Assembly: GCA_013076295.1 (NCBI GenBank)
Contig: RQOL01000374.1
Coordinates: forward strand, 434,001 to 498,000
Length of the DNA stretch: 64,000 nt
From: Sanderia malayensis
Lineage: Eukaryota > Cnidaria > Scyphozoa > Semaeostomeae > Pelagiidae
Direction: 5' to 3'
Shown: positions 1 to 9,924 of the stretch, piece after piece
Layout of the letters: each line of letters opens with the position of its first letter
How positions within the stretch are numbered: the stretch's first letter is position 1
Notes under the pieces: model-generated
What the model was told of the DNA's origin: nothing
The model's database searches: none
The model's input: the letters and a program-made list of their open reading frames with translations, nothing else
Made by a program: the position numbers and the translations under genes

Positions 1-129
1 TCGAATACCTAGAAAACTAAACTCATCTGTGGGAGCCAAAAAGTCTGCGGCCTATCTGATGGAATCAAGATGAAGATATGTTAAATTAAAGAAATAATAC
101 ATTGATAGACAATTAAGTATAACACACAC

Positions 130-780
130 CTTTATGATTCTTCCAATGAAATCGGTCAACAAGGAACTTCGTGGCTTTGAAGAACACTGGGTCACGATTG
201 AGGCAATATGCGTGTAAATTGCATGCATTGTCATAGATGATGGTGCTTGGTGCTAAAGATGAAACAAACAGTGTCAAAAACATTTGAAGGATTACTTAAT
301 TTCGTACAGCAATGCAACGTGTGGTGGAATTTTTTTGCAATAACAAACATGAAGATCTATCATGAAAATACTGACAACGCTATAGAAAATCTAAACTAAA
401 TATATCAGGCCGTACCCTTCCACTACCTAACTTGCCCGTCTTTGAACAAGCAATTTGTGAAGATGCGAGTTGTTTAAAGCTGTGACGCTGGTGAAGAATC
501 GCTGGCGAAGACTCAGATCTTTCTAGTTATATGCTGCCCGATTGCGTATAGAAATGATTACATTGCATTAATCCTGGAATTAAGGTACGAATTTAAGAGC
601 AAATTCTGTACAACCACCTTTCGTAGTGATATTTCTTGATCATTGAAAACTCAAAACAACACTGTTAAATGTATGATTTAATACTAGACTATTTACCTTT
701 CTGAAATCTTGTGCGGAAAATTGTGAAGGGAATGTTCGGTGATTCAGAAGATTCCATTACTTGAAACCCATAGTTAATGC
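130..780 (-). CDS. KDZ-like transposase gene, catalytic-core exons (partial)
   Basis: Two GT-AG-bounded exons join in phase: 780..697 (acceptor TTTTTCAG, donor GTAAAT) and 252..130 (acceptor CATCTTTAG, donor GTGTGT). The second encodes IIYDNACNLHAYCLNRDP and then FLVDRFHWKNHKG. This matches the conserved block I recall for KDZ-type transposases and the related HMGXB3-like proteins: a YDxAC aspartate, then RxP, then VDRFHW followed by NH, thought to belong to a DDE-type catalytic core. The exon before it (VMESSESPNIPF) fits the segment that normally precedes this block. The coding frame continues leftward out of the window. The family call rests on remembered motifs; that these are real exons is well supported by the intact splice sites and open phase. 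Confidence 0.66.
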
Positions 781-2009
781 CTGAAAAACAAAAGAAACAA
801 TGCTAACGCAAGATAATTCTATGCAGTCATAGACGGCTATCGAAATGATACGCTTCTGAGTAACAACTATTTTGATTTGTGACAAGAAAGCATTTCTATT
901 CAAGAACATTTATACAAAGGTAAAGGACAACTTTTCAAATAGCACAATAAATGATTGGTCGTGGGCTGCTATTCTAGCGGATAACCTTATGGAGAAAAAT
1001 GAGAAATGGCAGGCTTTTCGACCAGATTTACAGGCTTAGATATTGTAACTACTGATGCCTTCATCTTTTATCTAATCCTATTCTACCCTTGCAAAGAATT
1101 TATTGAACATTCAATTTTATGTAGAAGAGAAATTCTCTGACGAGGGCTACTCCAGGGATTGGGGGCTTATTCGATAGTAGGTACTTCAGGGCATGAAAAC
1201 CCACCCGACCATGCGACCAGGTGGTCGCAGGAAATTTTCAATTCATAATTTTTTGCAGGAAATTTTGAAAAATATCCCTTTCCCTATCACATGCTCTGTT
1301 TTCTCAATTTTTGAAAATAAGGAAAACAAATAATGAAGTCAAGCAAAAAGTCAGCTAGCATAGATTGTATCTCAAGTACAATTTGCATTCATATTGTATA
1401 CAACAAATACAAGATCCAGATCAGAAAAGAACTAGATTTTCCCGTACGCCTTTTAGAAATTATAAATTATTTCTTTGATGGGGTCCCAGCTTCATGCAAC
1501 TTTATTTTTCTTGATAACATGTTATTGCATAGCTACCTTTGGATCTGGAACCTGAAATTTTTTCAAGAAAGCTGGATTTTTTCACTTTCTTGTGCTTGCA
1601 GGAAATTTAAGAATCTAAATACGTATTGGTCGCAGGAATGAAAATATTTTTTCCAGGACTTACATAGCCATGAGCAGCTGCGCTTACAGGTCTCTAGGGA
1701 ACAGTAACTTTGAATAGCAAACAGCTTAAACGTAGGTAGTACGTCGAAAGGGAGTGCAACAAGAAAAGCTATCATCAGCGATCTCTATTTAACTGGAAAA
1801 GGGGAGAAGTATTTCTGTTCCTTCGTGCAACTAAAATCCATGGACGATGCTTACAACACAATTCTTAAATTAAAAAAAAAAAGGATAACAAATATTTGTA
1901 GGCAAGCTACGATAAGACAAGTTGAAGTTTGAAGAGAAAATGCGAGTAATTCGAGCGACCAGAGTATGATAACCAGAGAATAATAATTACTTATGATAAT
2001 TTATCTCAC
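781..2009. other. Gap inside the KDZ-like gene, no recognisable exon
   Basis: AT-rich sequence. Short open frames exist on both strands but lack splice sites or motifs of the flanking gene. The expected central part of the transposase is not visible here. Confidence 0.5.
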
Positions 2010-4135
2010 CTTCCTCCAAAGACGAAATGGTACATATAGTCTCGAAGAACATCATGTCCAATGAGGAATCGACCCATATTCAGAATTCCATCGAGACTGC
2101 CATCATACTGGTTAACAAACTTGCAAGCAGGGCATTCTTTAATATATACTGCAACAAACACAATAAAATAATAAGAATCAGCACAACTCGGATCATTGTG
2201 TTTAGACTGCTGTACAACACTTTTCTGGAAAGTTTTATTCCGGTAACGAGTACAGATATTTTGTTGAACATGGCAAAAAAAATATCAATTTGAAACATCA
2301 ATTTGCAAAAATTGGTGTGGGCTTAGTTCCATACCTTTACAAGTCAATGGACTCAATTTTGTGTACAATGGCAATGATACTTCACTCCCATCAAAACCAA
2401 GTGGACATCCACAGTCTTGACAGCTGTCATTTCGATTGGGCAGGATTAGAATATCACCTCTCTTCTCGATAAAGTTTGCATAGCCGACTGCCAGTTTGCT
2501 AGCTAGGTCATTTGTCAGCCTTACAGGTATCTTTTTATGAGACATGGGTTTCAACAAAGTGAAGGAAGATAACTGCCAGGGAACACGCTCTTTCTCAATT
2601 AAGTCATAGGCTATGTTTGGGATGTCAGACGAACTTGCTTCTGTTGATGATCTGAGGGTTTCAACGTGTATGCAGCTGTTTGAATTGTATTTGCAAGTGA
2701 TACATCCCAGCTTTCCCATTTCAATACCAACAAAGCCAGTTTTTCCTTCAGCACGTATGCATATTTTTGATGAATCATGAGGAAGTTCTATGATCTCTAC
2801 TGATTCCTAAGAAATAAAGTAGTTAAATATAAATAAACGAAATGTAACAAAAATAATATAATAACAACATTTATATACCAACAATTTTTTTTTAATTACC
2901 AGACTGACTATTATCATTAACTAAGTAATCAACAATTGGATGGCCGAAATAGACTTTGTGCAGCATCATGAATCATTTTGCACCTGAGTTCATGAAGTGT
3001 GATCAGCTTACAGCAAAAACCATAACTAAATTTGAATTACATACCTCATCTGGTTCCTCTTCGGTGGACACTAAAATTTAAACATAATAGATTGTATTAG
3101 GCATAAGATATATATCCTTGCAGTCTTTGTGCATGTTCTATGCTATGTGCTCTGTTGTATAGTGTGCAAAACCTTACAAACAGTTTCTAAATAAAAGTTT
3201 TGTAAAACTAGAGATTCTAAAACCAAAGGTAAAATTGTAGGAGTTTTTAGATTTATATGCATGCATATATGCATATGGCTAAGCTGAATCCTTCATGGTA
3301 GTCACTGTGCTATATACTTCTGAACCTATGAGGCAGATACAGCTTAAATATATTGCAAACAGCCAAATGATACTGTATTGTAACATAATTAGAATGAGAA
3401 GAACCGATTATAGTGCACACATAACTCTGTCCAACAGGCATGTAGACATTAAATGACAGAGTTGAATGCATATTCATATATATCATATTACATAGACAAA
3501 ACTCACACCCTGTCAGCAGTAACCCATGGTTCACATCAAGCTCTCTGCAAATAAATGATACAGCACTGGTGTGGATACATGAAATTTCCAAGGCAGCAAG
3601 CTCTAAAATTAAGACAAATCAACATACAATTAGTGGAATTAGAATAACTATCTTATTTGCAAATCGAGTGAGGATGCTGTGATAATCCTTAAATTTTTGG
3701 GAAAATGCCTCAAAGTTTAAAAATGACCATAAACACTATCATCTGATAAAAAACTTGCGCTTTGTGTGACAGTATTGAATTTCCATTTACTGTACCTGAG
3801 AATTTTCTAATGTAATACAGCATGCATAACATTTCACAATTTTAATCAAAGGTTTTTTGCAAATAACATATTTATTCATATTTATTCAAATATACATGCC
3901 ACTTTTAGCACAACTTCATAGCAGGTAAAGCAAAACTTCACCTGAAAAACTTCCACATATCTAATTTATAAATCACAACACCTTCTTTAGAACATAGCAG
4001 ACTGAAATTCAAATTCTTGACAAACTTGTGTTGTGTTTCATTACAGCTGCAGCAATAGATCCAACTTGAGGTTTGAGAACCGTCAATGGTCATCAACCTG
4101 ACAGCTTTCCTTGTAATTATAAGGTATTTGTTTGT
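2010..4135 (-). CDS. KDZ-like transposase gene, N-terminal exons (partial)
   Basis: Five candidate exons can be read: 4135..3982, 3602..3509, 3070..3045 (26 nt), 2806..2335 and 2148..2010, each with GT donor and AG acceptor. They encode Cys-rich pieces typical of zinc-binding N-termini: SWIYCCSCNETQH in the first, SCQDCGCPLGF in the fourth and IKECPACKFVN in the fifth. Phases agree between the first and second exons, the third and fourth, and the fourth and fifth. The second does not join the 26-nt exon directly, so an exon is missed or lost there. The last exon, 2148..2010, also does not join the core exon at 780. About 1.2 kb between them (781-2009) shows no coding exon I recognise, so the middle of the protein may be deleted. 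This gene is divergent from the plus-strand gene starting at 4939. Confidence 0.55.
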
Positions 4136-4650
4136 CTGTAAATGAAAAAGGATATATATGATCCAATGATTCAGTTATAAGGGAGAAATATAATTAGTTC
4201 AATTAACTACTGGCCAAACAGAAGCTACACAGATATAACAATCAAAACTACCAATCTAGAGCAGTGTTACTCTTTAGTAACCTTCATTCCCTCTAATAAA
4301 TTTCTTGTTTACAGTATCTATCCTATGTACTATCCTAAGCATGAAGATTTCAGCATACGAAGCTGTCAGAATCTAGATCCCCCTTCCCTTCTACTGTTCT
4401 CTACTGTGCTACTGTTCCCAAACAAAATTAATAATCTTACAACATAAATACTAATACAATTAGTATCAGTGAATTTCAATACATCAGATCAATTTAAAAT
4501 CAAAACTTTGATGAATGCCCAAGACAAATAATCTAGGTTGCATTAAAAGCATAGCTTTAGTTTACTGACGAGGAAGCTATTTGAATTCTAAGGCCATTTT
4601 CAATGAGACCTTGGGTGTGGAAGGGTTTTGTTTTGTTTAAAAATGTACAG
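4136..4650. other. Intergenic, between the KDZ-like gene and the TIR element
   Basis: No coding feature seen. It lies upstream of the leftward KDZ-like gene, so its promoter may be here, but no specific motif decides this. Confidence 0.4.
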
Positions 4651-4658
4651 CTATTAGT

Positions 4659-4676
4659 TAGCCTGCGCGCAGACTC
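4659..4676. repeat. Left terminal inverted repeat, with local hairpin
   Basis: Terminal repeat of the element. Its inner part GCGCAGACTC (4667-4676) also has a perfect inverted partner GAGTCTGCGC at 4694-4703, so this end can form a hairpin with a 17-nt loop. Confidence 0.75.
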
Positions 4677-4938
4677 CACTTTCTAGAATAGTAGAGTCTG
4701 CGCATTAACGTGCAAAAGCTTGTTCTGCTGAGTCAGCAACTCGTTTCCATGTTGAACCGCAAGTATGATGTAATGAGCCGTCATGCGGCAAAACATAGCA
4801 AACGCTATATGCGCTGAATGCGTTGCTGTTGTCGTTGTATAAGACGCGATGCTTCGAGTGGAATAATGTGCAATTTCGTAATTTCAATCGTGGTTCTTGG
4901 TTCAAATACAAAAATACTGTGTTCTGAAGTTGATTGCG

Positions 4939-6105
4939 ATGGCTTGTGTTCTTTGTTTCGCCGAGCTGAGCAGTTCGAAGTCTTGGGATTTCAATCTCAT
5001 CAATGGAAAGGGTGGATTTGATGTTATAAACGCTATTAAACAGTTAGACGTCATTGTAAATATTAGGCCTACTGACAAATACATTTGCAGAGACTGTCTT
5101 AGACTTCTCAAACGGGTTCACTCTTGGCGCAGTAAGGTAAAAGATTTGGAGGTCGATATCGAACAGAAGCACAGATCAGAAGCTGCGAAGCGTGGAATTT
5201 CCATCAAAACAAAGTCCTCAAAAAGGGCTTTGGTTTTCGAACCAGAAGAAGAAGAAGGACCAGCAGTAGCAGAGGGATGTCCTCAAGATTATCTCGGATT
5301 TCACGTTCTCGACTCACTTGCAGAATCACCTTTGTCAGGAAAAGGGGGTACAGAATTTGTTATTCCTGGCTCATCTTTCCTTGCAACTACCCCGGCAAAA
5401 TCATTTATTGTTGTCAAAGGGTCTTCTTGTTCAGTGCCTAAAAAGGGATACCCCTCAGCTGCAAGTACCCCTGCACCACAAGTTCGTGAAAAAGAGCCTG
5501 TGCAATCAACAAGCAGCAATGTAAAGCCTGAAGCGTTGGTTGATGAGAAGTCGAAGACCAAGGTATTTATAAAGGTTTCCTGGAGCTCTGTAACAAAAGA
5601 GAAACAACTACCTGTTGATCTTGCATCTATTGGTTCCATGCTTTTGAGAGGAACCTACCGACAGGTAGCATCTGCCGTTTGGAGGAATAAGGATTTACGA
5701 GCACATTTAATTGAAATATTTTTAAAAGAAATTGATAAGGAGTGCCAAGCTTTATGCCAATGCAAGGACAAACCTGATGATTCCAAGCGTGCTGCTAAGA
5801 TTTTACAATATCGTCCCAGCAAGAAACAAAGATCTCAACATAAAAGTTGTCTTCGTTTGACAAAGAAGGAGGATATCACCAGCTTCACTCTGGAGAAGTT
5901 TAATGACGAGCTTCAAGAAAGAGCTCCACTGACAAGATCAACCTTGATGGCCATTAGTTGGCGTAGGAGCAAGTCAAAAAGCACTGATCTTTTCTTCACA
6001 CCAGCAGTGTGCATGGCCGCAGCTGTCTGTTTAAAGAACAGATCAAGATGCATGACTGCTGTCCAGCTTATTATTTCATTGATGCTACAGCACTCTGGTT
6101 TTATG
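4939..6105 (+). CDS. Cys-pair N-terminal protein of the TIR element, first exon (DUF6589-like?)
   Basis: The likely start is the ATG at 4939 (MACVLCFAEL), because the upstream in-frame ATG would place extra residues before the first Cys pair. The exon is 389 codons and ends at the donor ATG|GTGAGT after 6105, in phase 0. Residues 3-6 (CVLC) and about 55-58 (CRDC, followed by LRLLKRVHSW) form a C-x2-C...C-x2-C arrangement like a ZAD-type zinc module. A low-complexity Glu/Ser/Pro linker follows. The end (AVCMAAAVCLKNRSRCMTAV then QLIISLMLQHSGF) resembles the start of the core of DUF6589-type multi-copy cnidarian proteins as I remember them. Later exons are absent: the next gene runs toward it on the other strand. 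It may be the element's transposase N-terminus. Function is not established. Confidence 0.62.
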
Positions 6106-6629
6106 GTGAGTTGCACTGACTATTTATTTGATTAATTTTTTTACAAGTATGCCAGCCTGATTTCTGTGTTGTTTGCCTGGGAGAACCCACATTAAGCAAT
6201 TTGTGATGTGAAAAACTGGTAAAAAATAGATATCTTGTTCTGTAAATGATAAATAGGGGCCTCACAATGCAATTTGCACAGAAATCAGTCTGGGAAGGTT
6301 TATGTTTACATAACAAATGAATAGACCATTTCACAATGACAAAAAACCAGTTTGTTTTCACCCACTGATGGTTCTCTTGGGAAGTCTTTGTTTTGTAATA
6401 AAATGTGAATTTCTATTTGAACCTGAAATGAAACAGTCTATTTGATGTTCAAATTAATGCAGAGAAAATCTATTTGTTTTCATTATTATACTGTTTTAGT
6501 TATTTGTATTATTATGTTATGTTTAAAGGACACAATTATATAAACTGATATAAATTTTCTCTTTATATCCACTTGAAATCTGATCTTATAACTTATCTAG
6601 GGTGTAAGTATAAACCACTAGCAACTTAC
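6106..6629. other. Region between the two convergent splice donors
   Basis: Intronic sequence of both truncated genes meets here, with no exon of either seen. The breakpoint of the proposed internal deletion should lie in this interval. Confidence 0.5.
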
Positions 6630-7150
6630 CACTGAGCGATACAATGTGCTTCGTCAAATGCAACACAAACACAGTCGTTTTGAAAGGTATTTGAAGCAAG
6701 AAACTTTCGCCAGCGACCTGTATTCAACATTGATTCAGGGGATGTATAAATATGGGTGTAAACACCACCTTCTTCTATTTCTTTGAAGACGTCCTCTGTT
6801 TGTTCACCATAAATAGCAACAGCACATATCCCAAGTTTTTTAAGCTTTGATACCTGATCAATCATTAGTGACTGAAGAGGAGAGATGCTGAGAACAGAGC
6901 TCGTGAACTGACACTTGTCCAGCAAGTGATCTGCAATCAACGGAATTGCCTGAAATATGAGGGACTTTCCATAGCCAGTAGGAGCACTAAAGTAAAGGTG
7001 TTTGCCATGAAAAAATTGACGAAGGGATTTCACTTGATCCTCAAACAACTTCTCGACACCCAACATCAGTTTGGCAAACATTAAACCGTCTGAAAAACGA
7101 TCTTCATTCCAAACAATTTTCTTCGCAGCTTGAAAGGAAGTCATCGCCAT
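6630..7150 (-). CDS. RecQ-family DNA helicase, N-terminal exon
   Basis: ATP-dependent 3'-5' DNA helicase fragment of about 174 residues. The start is the ATG at 7150 (MAMTSFQAAKKIVW). Helicase motifs in order: Walker A SAPTGYGKSLIFQ near residue 55, motif Ia LSISPLQSLMIDQVSKL, motif Ib YTSPESML, and the DEAH box AFDEAHCIAQW at the end. The exon stops at the donor TG|GTAAGT just after the DEAH box, and no further helicase exons follow before the convergent gene. The second RecA domain, RQC and HRDC regions are therefore missing. It lies within the 8-bp-TSD element. A second RecQ fragment lies at the right edge of the window. RecQ identity is firm; activity is not expected from this piece alone. 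Confidence 0.85.
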
Positions 7151-7249
7151 GTTGAATTTCACGAACTGGTTGCTCGAAGATACCGCGCGATAATGTTATC
7201 AACCTTGCGACGCGAAGCGCCTATAGAAACAATATATTTTTTCTGATAT

Positions 7250-7293
7250 CCAATCAAATCGTCTGCCAAAAAATTGGCAGACGATTTGATTGG
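7250..7293. repeat. Perfect 20-bp inverted repeat with AAAA loop
   Basis: Arms 7250-7269 and 7274-7293 are perfect complements around a 4-nt loop. It lies upstream of the RecQ start, inside the TIR element. It could form a cruciform, or be the remnant of a palindromic insertion. Confidence 0.85.
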
Positions 7294-7427
7294 TCTTTAA
7301 ACAAAAGAAATACAAAAGCATTTTCAAAAGTCTACAAACGAATTCGAGGCCAGAACAAGCTTTTGCTCCTTGTTGCGTAGACCTTATATTTCTTAATATC
7401 AGGATCTGCGCGTAGGCTACTATTAGT

Positions 7428-7736
7428 AAATCTCAGGTGTGCAAGTGCCACGAGTCTCCAAACTGGATCAGGATCACAACAATCAAAATATATACAGTAT
7501 ATATATGTGTGGGTTTATTTTGTTCTTATGTGTTCTTTTTACAACTTATACATAGCACAGTATTGTAGACAAACTCTTGACTTATCTTGTTATATTTAAA
7601 TATAAACAAAATACATTACATATATATTTGTACATATATATATACATTATTAACAATTATTTTATATAGGTACATTAAATATGTATATTATTATATTTAT
7701 TTAATAGGTATATATCATAGATTTAATGTAGGTACA

Positions 7737-7782
<46 letters not shown>

Positions 7783-8136
7783 TCTCAAAAGCTCATTCTC
7801 AATATGTAATAAAATAGATAATCAGAAAAAACACATTCAGTTAAACGTTTCGACTTGCGTCTTCATCAGTAATCTCTACATATATAGGTAGGTACTCTTA
7901 TTTTTGTAATCAGCCATATTTTTGTAAAGTTATTGTACTTACTGTAGCATTTACCAGAAAGTTATATTGGGTTTAAAAGTTTATTACCGATGAAATGGAA
8001 GAGAAATGTCTACCAACAGTGTTCATGCACTAAAGAATGTTAAGTCATAAAATTTAAATCATAAATTTCTTGATGAATTTACAACCTTCAAGAAAATAAC
8101 AACATTCAGTCAATAGAATGAAACATGAAAACTTAC
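7428..8136. other. AT-rich intergenic stretch with AT microsatellite
   Basis: Contains an AT dinucleotide run at about 7738-7779 and several shorter ones. The open frame across it is simple-sequence Tyr/Ile and not a gene. Confidence 0.6.
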
Positions 8137-9787
8137 TGCTACAGTTTTCCAATCAGTATTGAATTCTGGTATTGCAAATTCTGTGTACTCTTTGTTTAAT
8201 GGGACCAGTGCACCAAGCCGTTGAAGCTCAATTCCATACAACTTTGCATTATTCTCAGCTACCTGGGTAGGGGACTCAGCAAACTGAAAAAAGAATAATC
8301 AATAATAACGAAAAAATCTTCTCCAATATAGTAACAAGTTTAGAAATATCCAACTTTACAAAGTATAAATGTAGTTTTTCACATCCTAACAATATTTGGC
8401 CTATTCTGAGCATGGCCGAAACAAATATCTTTCTTACTATATAAAGAAGGTTTTGACTTCAAACCATCCATTTGTAACACTGTTCGGGCCTTGACTGGCA
8501 TAATGTTGGTATGAAATCACCAACGAAAGATCTAGTTTTGAGTAGTTATGCCCTCTTTTGAGACGAAAGGGAGTAAGATGGCTACCATTACACTTTTTTT
8601 TTTTATAAGAAACCGGTTTATAAGAAACCTAGTACTAGAGCCCCAAAAATTTAAGAAACTTTTAGAACTACATCAATATCTTTAAGAAACTCCAAAAAAA
8701 ATAAGAGGACTTTCTGAGCCGAAAAGTAATATGTCAACAATACATTTTTGCTTGATCTAAGTTTGCTACACGTTTTTATTTAGAGGAACACAGGATGTTG
8801 AGTCTACTTGTATTAGTAGGTGGGTTTCACATTAATACAAGAAATAAAGGAGGAAAAGTGCAAAATTTGAAGTTAAGTGCGTGTATCTAAAAATAAGAAA
8901 CTTTTAAGAAACTTTTAGTACTAAAAACTGGTGAAAAATTAAGAAACTTTTAGAACTAGGACCCAAGCTAGGTTCCTTATAAAATAAAAAACGTGTATCC
9001 CAAATTTTGATGTGGAGTGGACGTACTGAGGCGTGTTTATAGCCTGTCTCAAATTAGATGTCATCTCATGTGAAAATACCCCTGAATAACAACAACTGAA
9101 ATGTTTTGCCTGAGTAATTTTTTGTTATCACAAATCACAGGTGACATCTAATTTGAAACAGACTTTAATTATGTTGTTTTGGATTGCCTTATTTACCCAA
9201 TCAGCACCACAACACACAACAATGTGCCTTGAAAGCTAAATTCAAGTAATTACCACGTCAAACCAATCATCACCATCATCAACATCAGCATCAATTTTAC
9301 TATCATTTCTGTCATCTTCATCACTATCATCGTTACCACCTCTATCTAGAACTGCTTTACAAGGAGCCATTGGCAACTGTTCCATGGGTAAAGCCATGGG
9401 TAAAGCAGTGCTCTCTCCAGCAGCAGCACAGCGAGTAGCGGATGGTGGTTGTGGGCCTAAAGAGGATGTAATTGGCGGCTTGATTCTGCTCTCATTTCTT
9501 CGAACCTGACAGACCTCTGGCCATAAAGCATCTTGTCCAGCATTCGTCAACTCCTTGCAAAATTGAATTGCGCCTTGGGGAGATGTTTCACCAAGCCTGA
9601 ACCTCAACAAGCCACCTTTTTCGTCTTTTCTTCCCACCTTCTTTGCCTTGCTGGTGTTGTTAGGCCTTCGTTTTGTTGCGGTGGATCCTTTCTTTTTCTC
9701 TTTGCTGCATTGACCTTTTACAGGGGCAAATCTCATACGACCACTTCCTACTTCACTAAATGGCACATTCGTACGTTTTCCATCCAT
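8137..9787 (-). CDS. Two exons of an unrecognised protein
   Basis: Exon A, 9787..9254, starts MDGKRTNVPFSEV and is rich in Lys/Arg, with KRRPNNTSKAKKVGRK as a possible nuclear signal. It ends with an acidic stretch (DDSDEDD) and WFDV at a GTAATT donor. Exon B, 8283..8137 (49 codons), has acceptor TTTTTTCAG and donor GTAAGT and encodes FAESPTQVAENN, then YGIELQRLG and YTEFAIPEFNTDW. The two join in phase 0. No later exon is seen before the TIR element. The frame of exon A is also open upstream to 9868, so the ATG at 9787 is only the likely start. I do not recognise the family. The splice sites make it more than a chance frame. Confidence 0.5.
8586..9000. mobile_element. MITE-like palindromic repeat, TACAC(G)T-rich ends
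   Basis: The left end (TACAC, T-run, then TATAAGAAACC) and the right end read in reverse complement (TACACG, T-run, then TATAAGGAACC) form imperfect inverted repeats of about 40 bp. The interior repeats AAGAAACTTTTAG several times. A related end occurs at 59152-59196. Confidence 0.55.
9038..9169. mobile_element. Short MITE with about 30-bp inverted ends
   Basis: CTCAAATTAGATGTCA near 9045 pairs with an inverted copy near 9140-9160; the arms match over about 30 bp with a few mismatches. The target duplication is unclear. Confidence 0.55.
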
Positions 9788-9924
9788 TACTAAACAATAA
9801 AACAACCGCACAGCTTCAATCTGCCTGCCGCCACTACAGTATCCTGATAAGTGATAACACCGAACCAATACGCATGCGCCACTAACTTGTGGTCCATCAA
9901 TAGCAAATCCTGTACAAATTTTGT

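Larger units (their letters stand above)
4659..7419. mobile_element. TIR DNA transposon with 8-bp target duplication and two convergent genes
   Basis: The ends are inverted repeats. The left end begins TAGCCTGCGCGCAGA at 4659; the right end, read inward from 7419 on the minus strand, begins TAGCCTACGCGCAGA. These are 15 bp with one mismatch. Both ends are flanked by the identical octamer CTATTAGT (4651-4658 and 7420-7427), a perfect 8-bp target site duplication. Eight-base duplications are known from the hAT, P and Merlin superfamilies, and a TAG start is compatible with hAT, but neither encoded protein fragment shows a recognisable hAT transposase. The element carries a plus-strand Cys-pair gene (4939-6105) and a minus-strand RecQ helicase gene (7150-6630), both ending at splice donors that face each other. 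It is probably an internally deleted copy of a larger two-gene element. Confidence 0.8.

Noticed and set aside
4705..4911. Minus-strand frame upstream of the plus-strand gene
   Set aside because: No splice support or motif; lies in the terminal region of the TIR element.
7587..7817. Tyr/Ile-rich open frame
   Set aside because: Made of AT-dinucleotide repeats.
9242..9868. Reading the 208-codon minus frame as a single-exon gene
   Set aside because: A GTAATT donor at 9253 and a phase-0 exon at 8283-8137 fit better; the last codons before the stop are probably intronic.
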